A stretch of 64,000 bases of DNA from Frateuria_A sp051900425. Its GTDB lineage: Bacteria > Pseudomonadota > Gammaproteobacteria > Xanthomonadales > Rhodanobacteraceae. The notes under the pieces are model-generated. The model was given only the letters and a program-made list of their open reading frames with translations. It made no database searches and was not told the origin of the DNA. Every line of letters starts with the position of its first letter. Positions within the stretch are counted from its first letter, which is position 1. This document shows, in pieces, positions 43,026 through 53,815 of the stretch. The stretch lies in contig NZ_JBHZGK010000002.1 of the NCBI RefSeq assembly GCF_051900425.1, positions 1 through 64,000 of the forward strand. Reading direction: 5' to 3'. The position numbers and the translations under genes are program-made.

Positions 43026-43946
43026 ATGTACCGCCTTGCCCTGATCCGCCGCGGCATCCGCCTGGCCACGCTGGCCCTCGCCCTTGGCGCCGCCAGCCTG
43101 GCCGCCCACGCTGCCGACGCCGCCGACCACGGCGTGGCTGTCACGGTGGTGGGCAAAGGGCGGCCGGTACTGATGATCCCGGGCCTCAACAGCGGCGCCG
43201 ACACCTGGAAGGAGACCTGCGCCGCGCTGCAGAGCGACCATGTGCAGTGTCTGATCGCCCAGCTGCCGGGTTTCGCCGGACAGCCGGCGATCGCCAGCGG
43301 GCACTACCTGGACGACATGAGCGAGGCCCTGCTCGATTACCTCGACCGGCACCACCTCGCGCAGCCGGTGGTGGTCGGCCACAGCCTCGGCGGCGTGGTC
43401 GCGCTGAAGATGGCGATCGCGCGGCCCCAGGCGATCGGCAAGCTGGTGATCGTCGACGCACTGCCGTTCCTGCCCGCCGCGCAGAACCCGGCTGCCACTG
43501 TGCAGGCCATGCAGCCGGTGGTCGCCGGCCTGCGCGCGCAGCTGCTCAAGGCAGACGATGTCGCGTACCGCGCCCAGGCCGAAGCGGCGGCGCGCGGCAT
43601 GGTGCATGCCCCCGCGCGCGTGGCGCAGATCGTGGGCTGGGGCATGGCCAGCGACCGCGCCACCACGGCCGAAGCCATGGGCGAGATGATGACCACCGAC
43701 CTGCGTCCGGCGCTTGGCGCGATCAAGGCGCCCACGCTGGTGCTCGCCTCGTGGGCAGCCTACGCGCCCTATGGCGCCACCAGGGAGTCGACCGCCCAGC
43801 TGTTCCGCAGCCAGTACGCGAAGCTCGACGGCGTGCGCGTGGAGATGAGCCAGGCCGGCTACCATTTCCTGATGTGGGACGACCCGCAGTGGCTGCAGGC
43901 GCAGTTGCGCGGCTTCATCGACGGCAAGACCACGGCTGCGCGCTGA
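43026..43946 (+). CDS. Exported alpha/beta hydrolase
   Basis: A 306-residue protein with ACAGGAGATCTGCC before the ATG at 43026. A signal peptide spans about residues 1-30 (LATLALALGAASLAAHA). The hydrolase core shows the oxyanion motif MIPGLNSGADTW, the nucleophile elbow GHSLGG (S120) and a late HFLMWDDP that supplies the His. It probably hydrolyses an ester or similar bond in the periplasm. No substrate can be named. The histidine kinase gene begins 26 bases later, so cotranscription is possible. Confidence 0.82.
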   Translation: MYRLALIRRGIRLATLALALGAASLAAHAADAADHGVAVTVVGKGRPVLMIPGLNSGADTWKETCAALQSDHVQCLIAQLPGFAGQPAIASGHYLDDMSEALLDYLDRHHLAQPVVVGHSLGGVVALKMAIARPQAIGKLVIVDALPFLPAAQNPAATVQAMQPVVAGLRAQLLKADDVAYRAQAEAAARGMVHAPARVAQIVGWGMASDRATTAEAMGEMMTTDLRPALGAIKAPTLVLASWAAYAPYGATRESTAQLFRSQYAKLDGVRVEMSQAGYHFLMWDDPQWLQAQLRGFIDGKTTAAR

Positions 43947-43972
43947 GCGCGGCCCTCGAGCGGGGGACGACG

Positions 43973-45007
43973 GTGCGCGACGGACGGCGGTGGTTCGGGT
44001 GGATCAACCTGGTGCCGTGGGCGATCTATCTGGCGATCAGCCTGGCCTTCGGCGCGGGCTACGGCATGTCCGGTTCCGGTGTGCTGCTCCTGTTCGTGAC
44101 GATCGCGCTGGCGCTTTATCTGGTCTCCGGCGGCCTGCGCACGCTCGCCCTGCGGCGCGGGTGGCTGCAACGGGACGGCTGGGCGCTGAGCGGCCGCCTG
44201 CTCGCCGGCGTGCTGATCGGTGCGCTGGTGGTGCAGGCGCTGGTGGCGCTGGTCATGGTGCCCGCGGTGGCGCTGCACGGGGTCGCGATGCCGGGCGGGC
44301 GGCTGGACTACCGCCCCGCCGCGGTGCTGGTCTACTGGTTCAACGCCGCCATCGTGCTGGGTCTGTGGACCGCCGGCTGGGCCGGTGCGCGGGTACTGGA
44401 ACGCGCCCGCCACAGCGAGATCGCACGACTGCGCGCCGAGGCCGAGCGCAGCGCGCTGGAGCGCGACGCGCTGCGCGCCCGGCTCAACCCGCACTTCGTG
44501 TTCAACGCGCTGAACAACCTGCGCGCGCTGATCAACGAAGACACCGAGCGCGCCCGCGAGATGGTCACCCGGCTGTCGAACACCCTGCGCCATGCCCTGG
44601 AACAGAACGACCGCGAGCGCGTGCGCCTGGGCGAGGAACTGGCGGTAGTCGATGACTACCTGGCGATCGAGGCGGTGCACTACGAGCAACGCCTGCGCGT
44701 GAACCGCCAGATCGCGCCCGCCGCGCTGGATGCGCGGCTGCCGCCGATGGCGCTGCAGTTGCTGGTGGAGAACGCGATCCGCCACGGCATCGCCGTGACG
44801 CCCGGCGGCGGCGAGCTGGACCTGCGCGCGCGCTGTGAGGACGGCATGCTGCGGCTGGAGGTGGCCAATCCCGGCCGGCTCGGCACGGGCAACCGCGGCC
44901 ACGGCGTGGGGCTGGCCTACCTGCGCACGCACCTCGGGCACCAGGGCCGCTTCGAACTGACCGAGCACGAAGGCCGCGTCCTGGCCCGCCTGGAGATCGC
45001 CCAATGA
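43973..45007 (+). CDS. LytS/AlgZ-type sensor histidine kinase
   Basis: A 344-residue protein from GTG at 43973 with GGGGGA upstream. Four hydrophobic segments occupy residues about 8-135. The kinase part is of the His_kinase (PF06580) class, with LNPHFVFNALNNLRALI carrying the phospho-accepting His, and VENAIRHGI and GHGVGLAYLRTHL for ATP. It overlaps the LytTR regulator by 4 bases (ATGA). AlgZ/AlgR of pseudomonads, which control exopolysaccharide and motility, have this organisation; an equivalent role here is inference. Confidence 0.88.
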   Translation: MRDGRRWFGWINLVPWAIYLAISLAFGAGYGMSGSGVLLLFVTIALALYLVSGGLRTLALRRGWLQRDGWALSGRLLAGVLIGALVVQALVALVMVPAVALHGVAMPGGRLDYRPAAVLVYWFNAAIVLGLWTAGWAGARVLERARHSEIARLRAEAERSALERDALRARLNPHFVFNALNNLRALINEDTERAREMVTRLSNTLRHALEQNDRERVRLGEELAVVDDYLAIEAVHYEQRLRVNRQIAPAALDARLPPMALQLLVENAIRHGIAVTPGGGELDLRARCEDGMLRLEVANPGRLGTGNRGHGVGLAYLRTHLGHQGRFELTEHEGRVLARLEIAQ

Positions 45008-45717
45008 GCCTGCGCATCCTGATCGTGGACGACGCCCGCCTTGCGCGGCAGGAACTGCGCACCATGCTGTCCGGCATCCCCGGCGCCAACTGCGTGGGCG
45101 AGGCCGACGACGTGCCGTCCGCGCGCGAGGCGATCGCCGCGCTCAGGCCGGACCTGTTGCTGCTGGACATCCAGCTGCCTTCGGGCAGCGGCTTCGACGT
45201 GATAGAGGGCGTGCAACCGCTGCCCGCCGTGGTCTTCACCACCGCCTACGACCAATACGCGGTGCGCGCCTTCGAAGCAAATGCGCTGGACTACCTGGTC
45301 AAGCCGGTTGCGCCCGAGCGCCTGCGCGCAGCGCTGGAGCGCGCAGGCGCGGCGGCACCGGCACCGCCCGCGCGTGAACTGCTCGGCGCCGATGACAGGG
45401 TGTTCCTGCGCGAAGGCGAGCGCTGCTGGTTCGTCACGCTGGGCGAGATCCAGCGCATCGTGGTCGACGGCAATTACGCCCGCGTGTGGTTCCGCGACCA
45501 GTGCGTGCTGCTGGCGCGCAGCCTCAACGCGTTGGAGGCCCGGCTGGACCCGGCGCTGTTCTTCCGCGCCAACCGCAACACACTGGTCAACCTGCGCATG
45601 GTGCGTTCGGTCGAGCCGTCGGTGGGCGACGGCTACGTGCTGACGCTGAAGGACGGCAGCGAAGTGGAGCTGTCGCGCCGGCAGGCGCGCGAGTTCCGTG
45701 AGCAGATGGCCTTCTAG
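45004..45717 (+). CDS. LytTR-family response regulator
   Basis: A 237-residue protein. The receiver domain starts MSLRILIVDDARLARQEL with D55 (LLLDIQLPSGSG) as phospho-acceptor and K102 region LVKPV. The C-terminal ~100 residues are a LytTR DNA-binding domain (FLREGERCWFVTLGEIQRI, FFRANRNTLVNLRMV, KDGSEVELSRRQAREF). It forms a two-component pair with the overlapping upstream kinase and is AlgR-like in layout. No target site could be identified. Confidence 0.9.
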   Translation: MSLRILIVDDARLARQELRTMLSGIPGANCVGEADDVPSAREAIAALRPDLLLLDIQLPSGSGFDVIEGVQPLPAVVFTTAYDQYAVRAFEANALDYLVKPVAPERLRAALERAGAAAPAPPARELLGADDRVFLREGERCWFVTLGEIQRIVVDGNYARVWFRDQCVLLARSLNALEARLDPALFFRANRNTLVNLRMVRSVEPSVGDGYVLTLKDGSEVELSRRQAREFREQMAF

Positions 45718-45794
45718 CGCGCCCTTGTGCAGTCGTGTGGCGGCCCCATCAGGGGAGCTCGCACAAGGACACAGCCAACACTTGCGCAAGTTGT

Positions 45795-45917
45795 GGCCCC
45801 TCACCCCAACCCTCTCCCCGCAGGGGAGAGGGAGCCAGACTCGCGGCACACGAAAACGCTGCCGGAACCTGCTTCTGCTCCCTCTCCCCTCCGGGGAGAG
45901 GGTTGGGGTGAGGGGCC
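45795..45917. repeat. Long inverted repeat of the CCTCACCCCAACCC family
   Basis: The arms 45795-45835 and 45877-45917 are near-perfect inverted copies of about 41 bases. Each arm contains its own GAG-CTC hairpin. Sequence matches the array at 27676-28261 and the insert in ppc. Confidence 0.8.
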
Positions 45918-45933
45918 GGGGCTCGCGGGAAAC

Positions 45934-45959
45934 AAAAAAGGGCCGCATCGCTGCGGCCC
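45934..45959 (-). terminator. Intrinsic terminator of ahcY
   Basis: On the minus strand GGGCCGCA pairs perfectly with TGCGGCCC (45940-45959, loop of 4) and enters TTTTTT (45934-45939). The plus-strand side is followed by TTCCTTC, so it may also serve the LytTR gene. Confidence 0.88.
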
Positions 45960-46005
45960 TTCCTTCGTGGAGTGCCACTCTCCCGGACGTGCCGGGGAGG
46001 GGCGC

Positions 46006-47445
<1,440 letters not shown>

Positions 47446-47500
47446 GCTTGTCTCCGGTTCTTTGGGGAACCTTTGCCACTGCGGGCGAAAGGTCCGCATG

Positions 47501-47573
47501 GGTGAGCGCCGTTGTTGCGCATGCCATGCCGAGCCTGGCCGTCCCACGACGGTCGCAGCGCCCCTCGGCGGGC
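47501..47573 (-). promoter_or_regulatory. S-adenosylhomocysteine (SAH) riboswitch
   Basis: The minus-strand leader contains, in order, CCGAGGGGCGCTGCGACC, CCAGGCTCGG and CAACGGCGCTCACC. These are the conserved core of the SAH riboswitch: CCGAG pairs with CTCGG, and GCGCTG-side residues with the downstream GGCGCTC segment region. Its place right before ahcY is the classical one, where SAH binding turns expression on. Confidence 0.9.
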
Positions 47574-47586
47574 ACGTAAGTCGCTC

Positions 47587-47592
47587 ATTATA
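47587..47592 (-). promoter_or_regulatory. -10 box of ahcY
   Basis: TATAAT on the minus strand, just upstream of the riboswitch; no clear -35 box at 17 bases. Confidence 0.65.
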
Positions 47593-47610
47593 CCGTCCCC
47601 GGATGCATCC

Positions 47611-47673
47611 TGTAGGAGCGCACCCTGTGCGCGACCGGAAGGCCCGCGGCCGCGCACCAGGTCCCCTCCTACA
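47611..47673. repeat. REP-type inverted repeat
   Basis: A degenerate copy of the 9518-9587 element: it starts TGTAGGAGCGCACC and ends CCTCCTACA, with imperfect arms. Confidence 0.7.
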
Positions 47674-47726
47674 AGGGCTTGGCGGGCGATTCGCTAGTCT
47701 TGGGGACCCCTCCCGGAGAGCCGCCC

Positions 47727-50723
47727 ATGGAAGCCAGCCGCGACACCGACTACCTGCCGCACGACGGCCCCCTGCGCGAGGACGTCGGCCGGCTCGGGCA
47801 GTTGGTCGGCCGGATGCTTGCCGAGCAGGGTGGCGAGCGCTTCTTCGAGCGGGTCGAAGCGGTGCGCCAGGCGGCCATCCACCGCCGTCGCGAAGGCGAC
47901 CCCGTGTCCACCCTGGCGCATGCGCTCGAAGGTCTGGATACCGACCAGGCCGAAGCCCTGGCGCGCGCCTTCGCCACCTACTTCCAGGCGGTCAATATCG
48001 CCGAGCGCGTGCACCGCATCCGCCGCCGCCGCGACTACCAGCGCGAGGGCGGCCCGCCGCAGCCCGAGTCGCTGCTGGACGTGCTGGGCCGGCTCAGGCA
48101 CGAAGGTGTCGGCGCTGAAGAACTGCTGGGCTGGCTTGCGCGGCTGTGGATCGAGCCGGTGTTCACCGCCCATCCCACCGAGGCGATGCGCCGCTCGCTG
48201 CTGGAGAAGGAGCAGGCGATCGTGGGCGCGCTGGTCGACGGCTTCGACACCAGTCGCACCCCGCAGGAGCGCGCCGAGGACCAGGACCGCATCTACATGG
48301 CACTGTCCACCGGCTGGCAGACCGCCGAGGCCTCGCCGGTGCGTCCCACCGTGCAGGACGAGCACGACCACGTCGGCTTCTACCTGTCCAACCCGATCTA
48401 CCGCATCGTGCCGGCGCTTTACGAATCGTTGGCCGGGGCGCTGCAGGCGGTCTACGGCATCGCCGTTCCGCTGCCGCGGCTGCTCGGCTTCGCCAGTTGG
48501 GTCGGTGGCGACATGGACGGCAACCCGAACGTCGGTGCCGATACGATTGCCGCTGCGCTGGCGACCCAGCGCGCGCACGTGCTGGAGCGCTACATCGCCG
48601 ACGTCGCCAGCCTGGCGCGACTGCTCAGCCAGACCGCCGGTCGGGTGGCCGTCGACCCCGCGCTGACCGCGCGCCTGGCCGACTACCGCGAACGCTTCCC
48701 GCAGGCCGCGGCGCGCATTCGCCCGCGTCATGCGGACATGCCCTACCGCTGCCTGCTCACGCTGATCGGCGCGCGGCTGGAGGCGACCGGCGAAAATGGC
48801 GGGGAAGGCTACGCCTCGGCAGCCGAGCTGCTGGACGACCTGCAATTGATCGACGACAGCCTGCTCGGCCACTGCGGCCTGCACGCCGGTGCCTATGCCG
48901 TGCGCCGGCTGGTCTGGCGCGTGCGCACCTTCGGCTTCCACCTCGCGCGGCTGGACGTACGGCAGGACTCGCGTGTGCACGACGACGCACTGGCGGCGTT
49001 GCTCGACGATGCCGATTGGGCCAGCCGTGCGGCGGCCGACCGGGCGGCCGCGCTGTCGGCGTATGCCGCCGGGAAGGACCGCTTCGCGATCAGCCATGCC
49101 GAATCGGTGATCGCGCTCTACGACGTGTTCGCCACGCTGGGCGACGCCCGCCGCCGCTACGGCAGCGAGGCGGTCGGGCTGTACATCATCAGCATGGCGC
49201 GCTCGGCGGCGGACGTGCTGGCGGTGCTGGCGCTGGCGCGCTACGGCGGGCTTGTGCAGCCGGCTCCCCTCAGGGAAGGGAATTCTGGCCGGGGGCCACT
49301 CTCGCCGGATGCCAGCAACGAAGCGCGGGGCTCTGCGCCCTCTCCCTTCCGGGGAGAGGGCCGGGGTGAGGGGACAACCTCGCGGGGAGCCGGCAACGAA
49401 GCACCCGCCTCTGCTACCTCTCCCCTCCGGGGAGAGGACCGGGATGAGGGGACAACCTCGCGGGGAACCGGCGAGGAAGCGTTTGCATCAGCGAGCTCCC
49501 CCGCAAGCCCCGGCCCCTCACCTCAATCCTCTCCCCGGAGGGAAGAGGAAGCTGGGAACGCGATACCCCTGGACATCGCTCCGCTGTTCGAGACCGTCGA
49601 CGACCTCAAGCAAGCCCCAGCCACGCTCCGCGCCCTGCTCGACGACCCCGTCTACCGCGCCCACCTGCGCGCCCGCGGCGATCGGCAGTGGGTCATGCTC
49701 GGCTACTCCGACAGCGGCAAGGACGGCGGCACGCTCGCCTCGCGCTGGGCGCTGCAACGCGCGCAGGTGGAACTGCTCGAGGTGGCGAACGAAGCCGGCA
49801 TCCACCTGGCCTTCTTCCACGGCCGCGGCGGCTCGGCCAGCCGCGGCGGCTCGCGCATCGCGCCGGCGTTGATGTCCTCGCCGCGCGGTTCGGTGGCCGG
49901 CGTGTTGCGGGTGACCGAGCAGGGCGAGGTGATCCATCGCAAGTACGGCATCCGCGCGCTGGCCCTGCGCAACCTGGAGCAGACGGTCAGCGCCGTGCTG
50001 CGCGCCTCGCTGCGCCCGCGCGGGCAGGAGCCGCGCGAGGCCCGCTGGCGCGAGCAGATGGAGGTGCTCGCCGCGCACAGCCGCCGGCACTACCGCACAT
50101 TGGTCGAGCGCGAGGGCTTCGTCGACTACTTTCGCACCGCCACGCCGATCGACGTGGTCGAGCGCATGACCCTGGGATCGCGTCCGGCCAGCCGGCGCAA
50201 CATGCGCGGCGTCGAGGACCTGCGCGCGATCCCGTGGGTGTTCGCGTGGACCCAGTGCCGCTCGATCATCACCGGCTGGTACGGGCTCGGCAGCGCATTG
50301 GAGCAGGGCGCCGGCACCTTTGGCGAACAGGCCCTTGCCGACATGGCGCGGGACTGGCCCTTCTTCGCCAACGCGCTGGACGACGTGGCGATGGTGCTGG
50401 CCAAGTGCGACCTGGACATTGCCGAGGCGTTCTCGCGCTTGGCCGGCGAGCTGCACGCGCCGTTCTTCGGGCTGATCCGCGAGGAATACGAGCGCACCCA
50501 CCATTGGCTGCGCAGGCTCAAGGGCGGCAGCACGCTGCTGTCCGACAACCCGCGCCTGGCCGTGTCGATCCGCCTGCGCAACCCCTATGTCGACCCCATG
50601 AGCCTGCTCACCGTCGACCTGCTCGCGCGCTGGCGCGCCGGCGGCAGCGGGGACGACGCCCTGCTGCGCGCGCTGGTCGCCTGCGTCAACGGCGTTTCGC
50701 AGGGACTGCAGAACACCGGTTGA
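47727..50723 (+). CDS. ppc: Phosphoenolpyruvate carboxylase with in-frame repeat insertion
   Basis: A 998-residue protein from ATG 47727, against about 880-910 in relatives. Conserved sites are intact: FTAHPTEAMRRSLL (catalytic His), WVGGDMDGNPN, MLGYSDSGKDGG, FFHGRGGSASRGG, and the C-terminal MSLLTVDLLARWR and QNTG. The enzyme makes oxaloacetate from PEP and bicarbonate. Residues about 513-612 (49263-49562) are extra: low-complexity Gly/Ser/Pro/Glu sequence made from the local palindromic repeat, between ALARYGGLVQPA and IPLDIAPLFETVDDL. The reading frame stays open, so the enzyme could still fold with the insert as a surface loop. Confidence 0.93.
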   Translation: MEASRDTDYLPHDGPLREDVGRLGQLVGRMLAEQGGERFFERVEAVRQAAIHRRREGDPVSTLAHALEGLDTDQAEALARAFATYFQAVNIAERVHRIRRRRDYQREGGPPQPESLLDVLGRLRHEGVGAEELLGWLARLWIEPVFTAHPTEAMRRSLLEKEQAIVGALVDGFDTSRTPQERAEDQDRIYMALSTGWQTAEASPVRPTVQDEHDHVGFYLSNPIYRIVPALYESLAGALQAVYGIAVPLPRLLGFASWVGGDMDGNPNVGADTIAAALATQRAHVLERYIADVASLARLLSQTAGRVAVDPALTARLADYRERFPQAAARIRPRHADMPYRCLLTLIGARLEATGENGGEGYASAAELLDDLQLIDDSLLGHCGLHAGAYAVRRLVWRVRTFGFHLARLDVRQDSRVHDDALAALLDDADWASRAAADRAAALSAYAAGKDRFAISHAESVIALYDVFATLGDARRRYGSEAVGLYIISMARSAADVLAVLALARYGGLVQPAPLREGNSGRGPLSPDASNEARGSAPSPFRGEGRGEGTTSRGAGNEAPASATSPLRGEDRDEGTTSRGTGEEAFASASSPASPGPSPQSSPRREEEAGNAIPLDIAPLFETVDDLKQAPATLRALLDDPVYRAHLRARGDRQWVMLGYSDSGKDGGTLASRWALQRAQVELLEVANEAGIHLAFFHGRGGSASRGGSRIAPALMSSPRGSVAGVLRVTEQGEVIHRKYGIRALALRNLEQTVSAVLRASLRPRGQEPREARWREQMEVLAAHSRRHYRTLVEREGFVDYFRTATPIDVVERMTLGSRPASRRNMRGVEDLRAIPWVFAWTQCRSIITGWYGLGSALEQGAGTFGEQALADMARDWPFFANALDDVAMVLAKCDLDIAEAFSRLAGELHAPFFGLIREEYERTHHWLRRLKGGSTLLSDNPRLAVSIRLRNPYVDPMSLLTVDLLARWRAGGSGDDALLRALVACVNGVSQGLQNTG
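49263..49562 (+). repeat. Repeat-derived insertion inside ppc
   Basis: Three hundred bases absent from other ppc genes. Two 78-base tandem units (49308-49385 and 49386-49463) both end GAGGGGACAACCTCGCGG and encode 26-residue units ending GTTSR. A third degenerate unit is followed by an inverted arm CCCCTCACCTCAATCCTCTCCCCGG. The family is the one between genes at 27676-28261 and 45795-45917. Confidence 0.85.
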
Positions 50724-50755
50724 GGTCTTCAGGCCGGTGCCTGCGGCGTGCCCGC

Positions 50756-52627
<1,872 letters not shown>

Positions 52628-52738
52628 CCGCCGATTGTAATTGATGCGCCTGTACGTGATGCGCATCCGGCGAATGCGGCGTGCCCAAGGTTCTTGAACG
52701 TGCCCATGGCCGGGAAGGCCCGGGTGCCGAGGATCCCC

Positions 52739-53815
52739 ATGCGCATCGCCCAGATCACCCCGCTTTGCGAATCGGTCCCGCCGCGTCTTTATGGCGGCAC
52801 CGAACGCATCGTGTCCTGGCTTACCGACACGCTGGTAGAGCTGGGCCACGAGGTCACCCTGTTCGCCAGTGCCGACGCGCGCACCCGCGCCGAACTGGTC
52901 GCGGTGCGCGACCAGGCGATCCGGCTGGACCCCACGCCGGCGAAGTCCGAGCTGGCCGCCCATCTTTCGATGCTGCAGGAGGTGCGCCGGCGCGCGGATG
53001 AATTCGACGTGCTGCACTTCCACGTCGACATGCTCCACTTTCCGATGTTCGAGGATTGCGCCGGCCGCACGCTGACCACGCTGCACGGGCGGCTGGACCT
53101 GAAGGACCTGGCCGAGGTGTACCGGCGCTGGCCGCACTATCCGCTGGTCTCGATCTCGCACCATCAGCGCCAGCCGCTGCACTTCGCCAACTGGGCCGGC
53201 ACCGTGCACCACGGTCTGCCGGAGGACCTGCATCGCCCGCACCCGCACCCGGGGGGCGGCTATCTCGCATTCCTGGGCCGCATCTCGCCGGAGAAGCGGC
53301 CCGACCGTGCCATCGCGATTGCGCGCGCCAGCGGCATCCCCCTGAAGATGGCCGCCAAGGTCGACCTGGCCGATCGCGCCTATTTCCACGAGGTGATCCA
53401 GCCGCTGCTGGACGATCCGCTGGTCGAGTTCATCGGCGAGATCGGCGATGCGGACAAGGAGGATTTCCTTGGAAACGCCGCTGCGCTGCTGTTCCCGATC
53501 GACTGGCCCGAGCCATTCGGCCTGGTGATGATCGAGGCGATGGCCTGCAGCACGCCGGTGATCGCCTGGCGCTGCGGCTCGGTGCCCGAGGTGGTCGACG
53601 AGGGCCTCAGTGGCTTCATCGTCGAAAGCGAGGCCGAGGCGGTGGAGGCCGTGCGCCGGCTCCCGCAGATCGACCGGCGGGAGGTGCGCGCCTGCTTCGA
53701 GCGGCGTTTCTCGGCCGAGATCATGGCAAGCAACTACGTGGATCTTTACGAACGACGCTGCCGCGTCGCGCCGGCGCTGCCGGCGTGGCCGGTGGCCTGG
53801 GAGGCGGCACGATGA
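52739..53815 (+). CDS. Family 4 glycosyltransferase
   Basis: A 358-residue GT-B enzyme starting at ATG 52739 with GAGGA upstream; an ATG at 52706 would add 11 residues. MRIAQITPLCESVPPRLYGGTERIVSWLTDTLVELGHEVTLFAS is typical of the GT4 group that occurs next to glycogen-debranching-type proteins. FLGRISPEKRPDRAI and the acidic EPFGLVMIEAMACSTPVIA form the donor site. It overlaps the next gene by 4 bases. Product unknown; not obviously tied to the first polysaccharide locus. Confidence 0.85.
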   Translation: MRIAQITPLCESVPPRLYGGTERIVSWLTDTLVELGHEVTLFASADARTRAELVAVRDQAIRLDPTPAKSELAAHLSMLQEVRRRADEFDVLHFHVDMLHFPMFEDCAGRTLTTLHGRLDLKDLAEVYRRWPHYPLVSISHHQRQPLHFANWAGTVHHGLPEDLHRPHPHPGGGYLAFLGRISPEKRPDRAIAIARASGIPLKMAAKVDLADRAYFHEVIQPLLDDPLVEFIGEIGDADKEDFLGNAAALLFPIDWPEPFGLVMIEAMACSTPVIAWRCGSVPEVVDEGLSGFIVESEAEAVEAVRRLPQIDRREVRACFERRFSAEIMASNYVDLYERRCRVAPALPAWPVAWEAAR

